Assembly: GCA_963771985.1 (NCBI GenBank)
Contig: CAVYVO010000015.1
Span: 1 to 64,000, forward strand
Length of the DNA stretch: 64,000 nucleotides
Direction: 5' to 3'
Source: Trebonia sp963771985
Lineage (GTDB): Bacteria; Actinomycetota; Actinomycetes; Streptosporangiales; Streptosporangiaceae
Below, one piece after another: positions 16,906-25,128 of the stretch (position 1 is the first letter of the stretch; every line of letters begins with the position of its first letter). The notes under the pieces are model-generated. The model was given only the letters and a program-made list of their open reading frames with translations. It made no database searches and was not told where the DNA came from. The position numbers were made by a program, and so were the translations under genes.

Positions 16906-17523
16906 ATCAGCGCCGAAACGCGTGTCAATGAGCGCATCCGCGCTCCGGAGGTCCGGCTTGTCGGTCCGAAGGGGGAGCAGATCGGGATCGTCTCGATTAA
17001 CGAGGCGCTCCGGCTCGCCCAGGAGGCTGACCTCGATCTGGTCGAGGTTGCCCCGACCGCGCGGCCCCCGGTCTGTAAGCTCATGGACTACGGAAAGTTC
17101 AAGTACGAGTCCGCGGTCAAGGCCAGGGAATCGCGCAAGAATCAGACGCAGACGATCGTCAAGGAGATCAAGCTCCGCCCGAAGATCGACCCGCACGACT
17201 ACGGCACCAAGAAGGGCCACGTCGAGCGGTTCCTGAAGGCCGGGGACAAGGTCAAGGTGACGATCATGTTCCGCGGACGCGAGCAGTCCCGGCCGGAACT
17301 CGGCTTCCGCCTCCTGCAGAAGCTGGCCGACGACGTGGGCGAGCTTGGCTTCGTCGAGTCGCAGCCCAAGCAGGACGGCCGGAACATGATCATGGTGATC
17401 GGCCCGCACCGGAAGAAGGCCGAGAGCAGGGCCGAGCGCAGTGCACAGCAGGCAGCCACGCAAGCGCGCCAGGTCCCGAGCCCGCGCAGCGAAGCGGCGG
17501 CTCCGGCGCCGAGCGACGCGTAA
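16906..17523 (+). CDS. infC: Translation initiation factor IF-3, probable ATC start
   Basis: IF-3 binds the 30S subunit and checks the start codon. The sequence has the N domain (INxxxR-type RVNERIRAPEVRL, VCKLMDYGKFKYE), the linker with KEIKLRPKIDPHDY, and the C domain with KVTIMFRGREQSRPELG and DGRNMIMVIGP, plus an Ala-rich tail. Homologs begin ISAE/VSAE..RIN. Here GGAGG (16897-16901) sits 4 bases before ATC 16906, giving ISAETRVNER, whereas the upstream ATG 16888 has no binding site. A rare ATC start fits IF-3 autoregulation known for infC in other bacteria. Confidence 0.92.
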   Translation: MSAETRVNERIRAPEVRLVGPKGEQIGIVSINEALRLAQEADLDLVEVAPTARPPVCKLMDYGKFKYESAVKARESRKNQTQTIVKEIKLRPKIDPHDYGTKKGHVERFLKAGDKVKVTIMFRGREQSRPELGFRLLQKLADDVGELGFVESQPKQDGRNMIMVIGPHRKKAESRAERSAQQAATQARQVPSPRSEAAAPAPSDA

Positions 17524-17533
17524 GCGAGGCTTA

Positions 17534-17586
17534 GAGCCGGGCGGCACCGCCCGGCTCCGCCCTGCGGCCCCCCGCGGGCCGCAGGG
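17534..17586 (+). promoter_or_regulatory. Double stem-loop between infC and rpmI
   Basis: GAGCCGGGCGG/CCGCCCGGCTC (17534-17557) is a perfect 11-bp stem, followed by CCCTGCGGCC/GGCCGCAGGG (17560-17586), a 10-bp stem. No U-run follows, so full termination is unlikely. It may set transcript ratios or be an L20-type translational control site. Confidence 0.6.
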
Positions 17587-17648
17587 CAAGATGATGCTGT
17601 CCCCGGGAGGGTTACGGGGGCTAACACGGATTGGAGACGACGGCGACC

Positions 17649-17843
17649 ATGCCGAAGATGAAGACGCACACCGGCACCGCCAAGCGGTTCAAGGTCACCG
17701 GCAGCGGCAAGATAATGCGGCTGCGTGCCAACCGCCAGCACATGTTTGAGCACAAGTCTTCCCGGGTCACGCGCCGCCTGTACGGCGCTGTCGAGGTCTC
17801 GCCGGCCGATGTCCGGGAGATCAAGAAGCTGCTCCGCAAGTAA
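17649..17843 (+). CDS. rpmI: 50S ribosomal protein L35
   Basis: A 64-residue basic protein starting MPKMKTHTGTAKRFKVTGSGKI and ending IKKLLRK, the whole L35 family in length and sequence. ATG 17649 follows GGAG at 17633. Second gene of infC-rpmI-rplT. Confidence 0.97.
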   Translation: MPKMKTHTGTAKRFKVTGSGKIMRLRANRQHMFEHKSSRVTRRLYGAVEVSPADVREIKKLLRK

Positions 17844-17925
17844 ACCCCGCCTTTAACCGGGGGGTGCGGGGGGCCGGCCTCCCGCGAGCAACGCGAGCAA
17901 GCAGAGATACCGAGGAGATAGAACG

Positions 17926-18303
17926 ATGGCACGCGTAAAGCGATCGCTGAACGCCAAGAAGAAGCGCAGGGTTGTCCTTGAGCGCGCGAGCGGCTACCGG
18001 GGCCAGCGGTCGCGGCTCTACCGCAAGGCCAAGGAGCAGGTCCTCCACTCGATGACCTACGCCTACCGCGACCGCAAGGACCGCAAGGGCAACTTCCGCC
18101 GCCTGTGGATCCAGCGCATCAACGCCGCGGCGCGGGCGAACGGCATGACCTACAACCGTTTTGTGCAGGGACTCAAGGCGGCCGGCGTGGAGGTTGACAG
18201 GCGGGTCCTCGCGGACCTCGCGGTCAGCGACGAGACGGCCTTCGCCGCGCTGGTCGAGGTGGCCCGCAAGGCGCTTCCCGAAAGCGCCGGCGCGGCGGCC
18301 TGA
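17926..18303 (+). CDS. rplT: 50S ribosomal protein L20
   Basis: A 125-residue protein beginning MARVKRSLNAKKKRRVVLE with GYRGQRSRLYRKAKEQV and WIQRINAAARANGMTYNRF, all L20 hallmarks. It binds 23S rRNA early in assembly and in several bacteria represses its own operon. AGGAG lies 9 bp before ATG 17926. The 82-bp rpmI-rplT spacer holds G-runs resembling the G-run/C-run repeats. Confidence 0.97.
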   Translation: MARVKRSLNAKKKRRVVLERASGYRGQRSRLYRKAKEQVLHSMTYAYRDRKDRKGNFRRLWIQRINAAARANGMTYNRFVQGLKAAGVEVDRRVLADLAVSDETAFAALVEVARKALPESAGAAA

Positions 18304-18341
18304 CTGGCCGCCGGTCCATTAGCAGCCAAAGGGACAGTTCC

Positions 18342-19187
18342 CTGACGATCAGCGACTACCGCAGCGCGAGCTCGGCGCGGCTCAAGGCGGCCCGCCGGCT
18401 GACCAAACGGGCGCTCAGGCAGCGCGAGCGGGCCTTCCTCGCGGAGGGCCCGCAAGCTGTATCCGAGGCGCTCGCCACCGGCGCGCGCGTCACCGGCCTG
18501 TTCATCACCGCGCCCGCGCAGGCAAGACACGCCGACCTGGTAAGAACGGCCGCGGACGCCGGGATCGACGTCCAGGTGGTCAGCGGCGAGGTGATGAGCG
18601 AGCTCGCGCAGACCGTCACCCCGCAGGGCCTGCTCGCGGTCTGCGACTTCGTCGACGTCCCGCTCGAGCGGGTCGCCGCGGCCAGGCCGCGGCTCGTCGC
18701 GCTGCTGGCGAACGTCCGTGACCCGGGCAACGCCGGCACCGTCTTGCGCACCGCCGACGCGGCGGGCGCGGACGCGGTCGTCTTCGCCGACGCCTCGGTC
18801 GACCTGTACAACAGCAAGTGCGTGCGGGCCAGCGCCGGCAGCCTGTTCCACCTGCCCGTGGTCGCCGGGACGAGGCTCACCGAAGCGGTCACCGCGCTCA
18901 AGGGCGCCGGCCTGCGGATCGTCGCGGCCGACGGCCGGGCGGGCGCGCGCCTGGACGACCCCAGGACCCGCGCGGTCCTGGGCGCCCCGACCGCGTGGCT
19001 GTTCGGCAACGAGGCGTGGGGACTCCCGGCGGAGCTAGCCGCCCTCGCCGACGAGTCCGTGGCGGTGCCGATCTACGGCCGTGCGGAGAGCCTGAACCTG
19101 GCCGCCGCGGCGGCGGTGTGCATGTACACGTCCGCGTCCGCGCTCCGCGCCGGCACGGATGCGTTAAATCAGCTGTTCCGTCAGTAA
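18342..19187 (+). CDS. SpoU-family RNA 2'-O-methyltransferase, probable CTG start
   Basis: The C-terminal part is a SPOUT knot methylase: LANVRDPGNAGTVLRTADAAGAD (motif 1), WLFGNEAWGLP (motif 2) and YGRAESLNLAAAAAV (motif 3). The frame stays open upstream through a substrate-binding domain (SARLKAARRLTKRALRQRERAFLAEGPQAV), the normal start of such proteins, but no ATG, GTG or TTG occurs before about residue 78. CTG 18342 with an AAAGGGAC site at 18328 is the best start. It methylates 23S rRNA or tRNA by family; the exact site is unknown. It follows rplT by 38 bp. Confidence 0.85.
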   Translation: MTISDYRSASSARLKAARRLTKRALRQRERAFLAEGPQAVSEALATGARVTGLFITAPAQARHADLVRTAADAGIDVQVVSGEVMSELAQTVTPQGLLAVCDFVDVPLERVAAARPRLVALLANVRDPGNAGTVLRTADAAGADAVVFADASVDLYNSKCVRASAGSLFHLPVVAGTRLTEAVTALKGAGLRIVAADGRAGARLDDPRTRAVLGAPTAWLFGNEAWGLPAELAALADESVAVPIYGRAESLNLAAAAAVCMYTSASALRAGTDALNQLFRQ

Positions 19188-19449
19188 ATCTCTTGTATCC
19201 GCCATGGGCAGAACGCACCGGGAACGCGCTGCGAACTATTATGATTACATCGCGTTGCGCGTCTTAATGATGAGTGAAGAAAGTCCGTGGCACAGGGTAT
19301 TTGGATTACAACGTAGAGAAATCCGATGTCCGGGTCTGTCGTTGAGCGGGTTCGCGCGCTAGAGTCTGATCACATTCCGTCACCCGCACCCGGAACGAGC
19401 CAGGCACTGGCCGTTTGATGCGGCCCTGCCGGACGGAGGCGTCGCAGTC

Positions 19450-20658
19450 GTGGAGGACAACACAGCGAGCCGGGGTACTCCCGGCGGGTCTGGTCATGAG
19501 GCCTTGACGGCCGCCCAGGCTCTGATGGCTGACGAGCTCCCCGACGGGCTAGTGGTCGCCGACGACGTCGGCCGCGTGATCGTCTTCAACCGCGCGGCGG
19601 CCAGGCTCACGAGCATCGCCGCCGAAGAGGCCATCGGCAAGTTCGTCTCCGACGTTCTGCCCTTCCGTGACGACGACACCAGGGACTGGTGGGTGTTCGT
19701 CGACCCGTACCACGGTCTCGCCACCCGCACGCGGCACCCCGAGCAGAGCCTTTACCTGACCGACGGCACCGAGCTCCTGGTCTCCGTCGGCTACGTGCGC
19801 GACGGCCGCTATGGCCCCGTCCGCCGTCTCGTGATCTCCATCAGGGGCGCCCAGCAGCGCGCGCGGCTCGAGCGCAGCCGCGCCGAGCTCGTCTCGACCG
19901 TCGCCCACGAGCTGCGCTCTCCCCTGACCTCCGTCAAGGGGTTCACCGCCACGCTGCTGGCCAAGTGGGGCCGGTTCACCGACGACCAGAAGCGGGTCAT
20001 GCTCGAGACCGTCAACGCGGACGCCGACCGGGTCACCCGGCTGATCACCGAGCTGCTCGACGTGTCGCGGATCGAGTCCGGCCGGATGGAAGTGCACCGG
20101 CAGCTGGTCGACATACCGGAGCGGGCCGGGAAGATCATCGCCGGCCGGGTGGCGGCCGGCGAGCCCGAGGAGCGGTTCCGCCTGGAGGCGAAGCCGGACC
20201 TGCCCGACACCTGGCTCGACGCCGACAAGATCGACCAGATCCTCGGCAACCTCGTGGAGAACGCTGTCCGGCACGGGGCTGGTATCGTGACGGTCGTGGT
20301 AGAGCGCGCGCGTACCGGCGGCGACCAGGCGGAAGCGGTCGCCGTGGCGGTGCGCGACCAGGGGGAGGGGATCCCCCCGGAGATGGCGCCGCGGGTGTTC
20401 CGCCAGTTCTGGCGCGGAAAGCGCCGCGGCGGCACCGGCCTTGGCCTGTACATCGTGAAGGGCCTCGTCGAGGCGCTCGACGGCGAGATCACCGTGGACC
20501 GCGCGCCCGGCGGCGGCGCGGAGTTCCGATTTATCGTGCCCGCCGGTGCGCCCGTCGCGCAGGCGTTAACGCCGCGCGAGCCGCGCGCCAGCGGGCGATC
20601 GCAGGCCTCGCCACGCGGTAAGGCCGGCTATCCCGGTAGGGTCAGGTGTGCTGGATGA
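19450..20658 (+). CDS. PAS-domain sensor histidine kinase
   Basis: The 402-residue protein has a PAS domain at about 25-130 (LPDGLVVADDVGRVIVFNRAAARL), a HisKA dimerization helix with phosphoacceptor His153 in VAHELRSPLTSVKGF, and an ATPase domain with the N box NLVENAVRHG, RDQGEGIPPE and GTGLGLYIVKGL. No membrane segment or cognate regulator is present, so it is a cytoplasmic orphan kinase. This position between the rRNA methylase and pheS is conserved in actinobacteria. GTG 19450 has GGACGGAGG upstream. The 19188-19449 gap is a relatively AT-rich promoter region with a TAGAGT -10 candidate at 19360. Confidence 0.92.
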   Translation: MEDNTASRGTPGGSGHEALTAAQALMADELPDGLVVADDVGRVIVFNRAAARLTSIAAEEAIGKFVSDVLPFRDDDTRDWWVFVDPYHGLATRTRHPEQSLYLTDGTELLVSVGYVRDGRYGPVRRLVISIRGAQQRARLERSRAELVSTVAHELRSPLTSVKGFTATLLAKWGRFTDDQKRVMLETVNADADRVTRLITELLDVSRIESGRMEVHRQLVDIPERAGKIIAGRVAAGEPEERFRLEAKPDLPDTWLDADKIDQILGNLVENAVRHGAGIVTVVVERARTGGDQAEAVAVAVRDQGEGIPPEMAPRVFRQFWRGKRRGGTGLGLYIVKGLVEALDGEITVDRAPGGGAEFRFIVPAGAPVAQALTPREPRASGRSQASPRGKAGYPGRVRCAG

Positions 20659-20680
20659 CAGGCGCCACCTTCCGTTCGGG

Positions 20681-20737
20681 ATGAAAATCCGCCACCTGAA
20701 CCTGTCGCGGGCCTTCCAGCTGTCGTACGGCCTCTAG
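20681..20737 (+). CDS. Possible 18-residue leader peptide before pheS
   Basis: ATG 20681 opens an 18-codon frame (MKIRHLNLSRAFQLSYGL) ending in TAG at 20735, 10 bp before the pheS ATG. Its ribosome binding site is weak (TCGGG). Only one Phe codon is present, so classic Phe attenuation is not evident; translational coupling is possible. Could be chance. Confidence 0.3.
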   Translation: MKIRHLNLSRAFQLSYGL

Positions 20738-20747
20738 GAAGCGAAAG

Positions 20748-21947
20748 ATGTCCGCACCCAACAAAAGCTACGACCCGGTCGCGGTGACTGCCTTGTCCCC
20801 AGAAGAGATCGAGCGCGCCCTCGACGCCGCGCTCACCGCCATCGCCGGGGCGAGAACCCTCGATGAGCTCAAGGAAGCGCGGCTCGCGCACGCCGGCGAC
20901 AAGGCGCCGCTGACGCTGGCGAGCGCGGAGATCGGCGCGCTGCCGCCGGAGGCGCGCGCCGACGCCGGCCGCCGCACCGGCGCCGCGAAGGCGCGCATCA
21001 AGAACGCGCTGACGCAGCGCCAGGCGGAACTCGAGCGAGAACGCGACGAGAGCGTGCTGGTCACCGAGAAGGTCGACGTCACGCTCCCGTTCGACGAACA
21101 GCAGCGGGGCGCGCGGCACCCGGTCACGATGACCGCCGACCGGCTCGCCGACGTGTTCGTCGCGATGGGCTACGAGGTCGCCGACGGCCCCGAGGTCGAG
21201 GCCGAGTGGTACAACTTCGACGCCCTCAACATCCCGCCGGACCACCCGGCGCGTGAGATGCAGGACACCCTGTTCGTCGCGGGGCCGCCAGGGGGGGACG
21301 GGGGGACGGGCAGTCCCCCCATGTGGGGGGCCACCGGGGGGTCGCCGCCCGGGGGGTCGCCCCCCGGGGGCGAGCAGAGCTCAGGCATGGTGCTGCGCAC
21401 CCATACCTCCCCGGTGCAGATCCGGTCCCTGCTCACCCGCCCGCTGCCGCTGTATGTGGTGAGCCCTGGCCGGGTGTACCGGAACGAGGCGGTCGACGCC
21501 ACCCACCTCCCCGTCTTCTACCAGATCGAGGGGCTGGCCGTGGACGAGGGGCTGACCATGGCCGACATGCGCGGTGCGATCCAGGCGTTCGTGGACGCGC
21601 TGTTCGGCGCCGGACTGCGCACGAGGCTGCGCCCGGACTACTTCCCGTTCACCGAGCCGTCCGGCGACGTGTCCATGGAGTGCCACGTCTGCCGGGGCGA
21701 ATCGGTCAAGCCGGGCGCCGACCCCTGCCGGGTCTGCCGCTCGCAGGGCTGGATCGAGATCGCCGGCTGCGGGATGGTCAACCCCCGCGTGCTCGTGGCC
21801 TGCGGCATCGACCCGGACCGGTACAGCGGGTTCGCGTTCGGGCTCGGGATCGAGCGAGCGCTGATGCTCGCGCACGGCGTGTCCGACATCAGGGACACCG
21901 TGGACGGCGACGTGCGGTTCAGCCGCGCCTTCGGCACGGAGATCTAG
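20748..21947 (+). CDS. pheS: Phenylalanine--tRNA ligase alpha subunit with an in-frame repeat insertion
   Basis: The alpha subunit carries the class II catalytic core of the (alpha-beta)2 enzyme. An N-terminal coiled coil is followed by motif 1 (RLADVFVAMGYEVADGPEVE), motif 2 (VLRTHTSPVQIRSL and PGRVYRNEAVDATH) and motif 3 (GFAFGLGIERALML), with a CHVCRGES zinc-like loop. Between DTLFVA and GMVLRTHTS about 30 extra residues (Pro-Gly-Gly-Ser repeats, 182-210) are encoded by a G-run/C-run element. Such an insertion lies in a loop before motif 2 and keeps the frame. pheT follows after 10 bp. Confidence 0.95.
   Translation: MSAPNKSYDPVAVTALSPEEIERALDAALTAIAGARTLDELKEARLAHAGDKAPLTLASAEIGALPPEARADAGRRTGAAKARIKNALTQRQAELERERDESVLVTEKVDVTLPFDEQQRGARHPVTMTADRLADVFVAMGYEVADGPEVEAEWYNFDALNIPPDHPAREMQDTLFVAGPPGGDGGTGSPPMWGATGGSPPGGSPPGGEQSSGMVLRTHTSPVQIRSLLTRPLPLYVVSPGRVYRNEAVDATHLPVFYQIEGLAVDEGLTMADMRGAIQAFVDALFGAGLRTRLRPDYFPFTEPSGDVSMECHVCRGESVKPGADPCRVCRSQGWIEIAGCGMVNPRVLVACGIDPDRYSGFAFGLGIERALMLAHGVSDIRDTVDGDVRFSRAFGTEI
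21290..21376 (+). repeat. G-run/C-run element inserted in frame in pheS
   Basis: Runs of 5-7 G alternate with C6 runs (CAGGGGGGGACGGGGGGAC, AGTCCCCCCATGTGGGGGG, GTCGCCCCCCGGGGG). The pattern matches 4750-4795 and 27939-27978. Its length is a multiple of three relative to the PheS family alignment, so the protein frame survives. Confidence 0.7.
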
Positions 21948-21957
21948 GAGACCAGCG

Positions 21958-24879
21958 ATGCGGGTACCCATTTCCTGGCTGCGCGCCTACGCGCCGATCC
22001 CGGCCGAGACGGACGCCGCCGACGTCGGCAGGCGGCTCACCGCCGCGGGCCTCGAGGTCGAGGCCGTCGAGCCGGCCGGCCACGACATCCGCGGCGTGGT
22101 GGTGGGCCAGGTGCTCACGATCGAAGAGCTCGCCGAGTTCAAGAAGGCCATCAGGTACTGCCGGGTGGCGATCTCGGAGGATCAGCTCGGGCAAGACCCG
22201 GAGACAGCCGCCGGCGTGATCTGCGGCGCGGCCAACTTCGCGGCCGGGGACCGGATCGCCTTCGCCCAGCCCGGCGCCGTGCTGCCCGGGGACTTCGCGA
22301 TCGGCGCGCGCAAGACCTACGGCCGTGTGTCCGAGGGCATGATCTGCTCCGCCAAGGAGCTGGCGATCGGCGACGACCACACCGGGATCCTGGTGCTGCC
22401 GCCCGACGCGCCGCTCGGCGCCGACTTCGTCGAGTACGCGCACCTCAAGGACGACGTCCTCGAGATCACCGTGACCCCGGACCGCGGCTACGCGGTCAGC
22501 GTCCGCGGCGTGGCGCGCGAGCTGGCCACCGCGTACGAGGTGCCGTTCACCGACCCGGCGCACACCTTCGTGCCCGGCGAGGACGCCCAGCGCGGCGACG
22601 AGGCAGACGAGGTGAACGCCCAGGTGTGGCCGGCCAGCATCGCCGACCCCACCGCCTGCGACCGGTTCGTGCTGCGCGAGGTCCGCGGCTTCGACCCGCA
22701 CGCTAAAACCCCGCTGTGGATGCGGGTGCGGCTGGCGCGCTCCGGCGTGCGCACCGTCTCGCTGGCCGTGGACGTGACCAACTACCTGATGCTCGAACTC
22801 GGCCAGCCGCTGCACGCGTTCGACCGGTCCAAGCTGAACGGTCCCATCGTCGTCCGCCGTGCCCGCCCCGGCGAGACCCTGGAGACGCTGGATCACGTCA
22901 CGCGCACGCTCCACCCCGACGACATCCTGATCACGGACGACGACGGCCCGATCTCGATGGCCGGCACGATGGGCGGCCGCAGCACCGAGATCGACGAGAA
23001 CTCCACCGACATCGTCATCGAGGGCGCGCACTTCGACGCGGTCGGCACCGCCAAGATGAGCCGCAGGCACCGGCTGCACAGCGAGGCGTCCTACCGGTTC
23101 GAGCGCGGTGTGGACAGGGAGCTGCCGCTGCCCGCCACCGCCCGGGCGGCCGCGCTGCTGGCCGCGCTCGGCAACGCCACCGTGGTGCCCGGCTGCACGC
23201 ACGCGGAAGTCCCCGTCGAGCCCGTGACGATCGCGATGGCGGCCGACTACCCGGACCGGGTGGCCGGGGTCGTCTACGGCCTGGACACCGTGGTGCGCCG
23301 GCTGACCCAGGTCGGCTGCGATGTCGCCGCGGCCCGCGCCGGAACGTTGCCCACGATCGCGCCGTGGCGCGCCGGCGCCGTGGCCGCGTCCCCCGTCGCC
23401 CCCGAGACGGAGCACCACGGCGAGCACGAGCGGCTGTACACCGTCCTCGAGGTCACGCCGCCGTCCTGGCGCAGCGACCTCACCGACGCCGCCGACCTCG
23501 CCGAGGAGGTCATCCGTCTCGAGGGCTACGTCAACGTGCCGGTCCGGCTGCCGCGCGCGCTCGCCGGCCACGGGCTCACCGCCCGGCAGCGGCTCGTGCG
23601 GGCCATCGGCCGCACGCTCGCCGCCTGCGGGCTGGTGGAGGTGCACACCGACCCGTTCGCCCCGCCGGGCGAGGCGGACGCCCTCATGCTGCCGCTGGAG
23701 GACGAGCGCCGCCCCGCGGTGCGGGTCGCGAACCCGCTCAGCGAGGACCAGCCATACCTGCGGACGACCCTCCTGCCCGGCCTCTTCCGCACCCTGCTGC
23801 GCAACATCGGCCGCGGCTTCCCCGACACCGCCCTCTTCGAGACGGGCCTGGTCTTCCGGCCCCGGCCCGGCGCGCCGGGCGTAGCACCGATCCTGCCCAC
23901 CGACCGCGGCCCCACCGTCGAAGAGCTGGCCGCGCTCGAGGCGGCGCTGCCTGACCAGCCGATGTGGATCGGGGGAGTGCTGGCGGGCAACCGCGGGCTG
24001 CCCGGCTGGTGGGGCCCGGGCCGGGCGGCGGGCTGGCCGGACGCGATCGAGGCCGCGCGCCAGGTGGCCGCCGTAAGCCACCTGACGTTCGACGTGCGCG
24101 CGGCGCAGGAGCCGCCGTGGCACCCGGGCCGGTGCGCGGCGCTGTACGTGCGGGCCGTCACCCCCGGGCCGGCCGGCGCGCACGCCGCCGAGCGGGAGCA
24201 CGAGTGGCTGGCCGGGTACGCGGGCGAGCTGCACCCGCGGGTGGTCGCCGCCTACGGCCTCCCGGCGCGGACCTGCGCCTTCGAGCTGGACTTCGCGGTC
24301 CTCGCGACCGCCGCGGAGGCGGCCGGGCCGGTGCCCGCGCCGTCGCTGTCGGCGTATCCGCCGGCCATGCAGGACGTGGCGCTCGTGGTCGCGCAGGCGG
24401 TGCCCGCGGCCGACGTGTCCGCCGCGCTCGCGGCGGGCGCGGGCGACCTTCTCGAGGACCTGCGGCTGTTCGACGTCTACACCGGCGCCCAGCTCGGCAC
24501 CGACCGCAAGTCGCTCGCTTACACGCTGCGCTTCCGCGCTCCGGACCGGACGCTCACCGTGGCGGAGACGACCGCCGCGCGGGACGCCGCGGTGGCTGAG
24601 GCCGCCCGCCGCGTCGGCGCCGTGCCGCGGGCTTTATATCCGGAACGTACCGTGGCCCCCTCAGGGCGCAAAGATCGCACCCTGAGGGGCGTGTGCCGTA
24701 AATCGCTTATGCCCAGCCAGTGGTCCGCATGTGGTTCTCCCTTCGCGGAGGTATCTCGGGTAACTCCGCAGTCACCGGGCGCCGACCCTGCGCTACATCG
24801 GAGCGTCACCTCGATGCTTGAATATGACAGCATCCCCGGTCAACCGCTCAGAAAACGCCTTGTCGTAACATTTTGGTAA
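21958..24879 (+). CDS. pheT: Phenylalanine--tRNA ligase beta subunit with an abnormal C-terminal extension
   Basis: The beta subunit has the N-terminal tRNA-binding OB fold (about 42-155), B3/B4 editing domain, the B5 domain (TPPSWRSDLTDAADLAEEVIRLEGY), a catalytic-like core and the C-terminal ferredoxin-fold anticodon-binding domain (SAYPPAMQDVALVV to TLTVAET). Actinobacterial PheT usually ends at GAVxRG about residue 890. Here the frame runs on for about 83 residues (YPERTVAPSGRKDRTLRG and on) of unrelated sequence, through a strong hairpin (24657-24689). A 20-residue insertion also precedes the B5 motif. It looks like loss of the stop by a small repeat. Confidence 0.93.
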   Translation: MRVPISWLRAYAPIPAETDAADVGRRLTAAGLEVEAVEPAGHDIRGVVVGQVLTIEELAEFKKAIRYCRVAISEDQLGQDPETAAGVICGAANFAAGDRIAFAQPGAVLPGDFAIGARKTYGRVSEGMICSAKELAIGDDHTGILVLPPDAPLGADFVEYAHLKDDVLEITVTPDRGYAVSVRGVARELATAYEVPFTDPAHTFVPGEDAQRGDEADEVNAQVWPASIADPTACDRFVLREVRGFDPHAKTPLWMRVRLARSGVRTVSLAVDVTNYLMLELGQPLHAFDRSKLNGPIVVRRARPGETLETLDHVTRTLHPDDILITDDDGPISMAGTMGGRSTEIDENSTDIVIEGAHFDAVGTAKMSRRHRLHSEASYRFERGVDRELPLPATARAAALLAALGNATVVPGCTHAEVPVEPVTIAMAADYPDRVAGVVYGLDTVVRRLTQVGCDVAAARAGTLPTIAPWRAGAVAASPVAPETEHHGEHERLYTVLEVTPPSWRSDLTDAADLAEEVIRLEGYVNVPVRLPRALAGHGLTARQRLVRAIGRTLAACGLVEVHTDPFAPPGEADALMLPLEDERRPAVRVANPLSEDQPYLRTTLLPGLFRTLLRNIGRGFPDTALFETGLVFRPRPGAPGVAPILPTDRGPTVEELAALEAALPDQPMWIGGVLAGNRGLPGWWGPGRAAGWPDAIEAARQVAAVSHLTFDVRAAQEPPWHPGRCAALYVRAVTPGPAGAHAAEREHEWLAGYAGELHPRVVAAYGLPARTCAFELDFAVLATAAEAAGPVPAPSLSAYPPAMQDVALVVAQAVPAADVSAALAAGAGDLLEDLRLFDVYTGAQLGTDRKSLAYTLRFRAPDRTLTVAETTAARDAAVAEAARRVGAVPRALYPERTVAPSGRKDRTLRGVCRKSLMPSQWSACGSPFAEVSRVTPQSPGADPALHRSVTSMLEYDSIPGQPLRKRLVVTFW
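24637..24653 (+). repeat. 17-bp repeat copy 1 (pheT 3' end)
   Basis: TATCCGGAACGTACCGT is identical to 32411-32427 in the argR linker; both copies are read in the same frame as YPERTV. In pheT it sits exactly where the family's C-terminus should be. Confidence 0.7.
24657..24689 (+). terminator. Hairpin at the expected pheT end
   Basis: CCCCTCAGGG pairs perfectly with CCCTGAGGGG across a 13-nt loop. No T-run follows. It lies just after the canonical PheT C-terminus and may be the original terminator, now inside the extended frame. Confidence 0.55.
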
Positions 24880-24910
24880 CGGCACCGATCACTCGGCCGT
24901 CGATGCCGTC

Positions 24911-24928
24911 GCTGCAAACGCTTGCAGC
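24911..24928. promoter_or_regulatory. LacI-family-like operator
   Basis: GCTGCAAACGCTTGCAGC is an 18-bp near-perfect palindrome with the central CG and the TGCAA-N-CG-N-TTGCA layout of LacI/GalR-family operators. It lies about 90 bp before a candidate promoter of the GGDEF gene. Confidence 0.5.
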
Positions 24929-25003
24929 GCGGGCGTTCCCGTATTTCCCGGGACCATCCGGACAAGTGCCGGGATGGGTTTCCTGTCACTGGGTAGCCGT
25001 GTT

Positions 25004-25034
25004 TTGACAGTGCGCACGTGAAATCTGTGACAAT
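25004..25034 (+). promoter_or_regulatory. Candidate promoter of the GGDEF gene
   Basis: TTGACA at 25004-25009 and GACAAT at 25029-25034, spaced 19 bp, about 95 bp before the ATG. The -35 is perfect; the -10 is weak. Confidence 0.4.
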
Positions 25035-25128
25035 GTGGGGTTAGCACTGCACGTTGCGCTATCCGTCGTGCTCAGCCGGATATACGACGGGATGCGTTGC
25101 GAAACCCGGAAAAACTTGGGGAGGCCCG

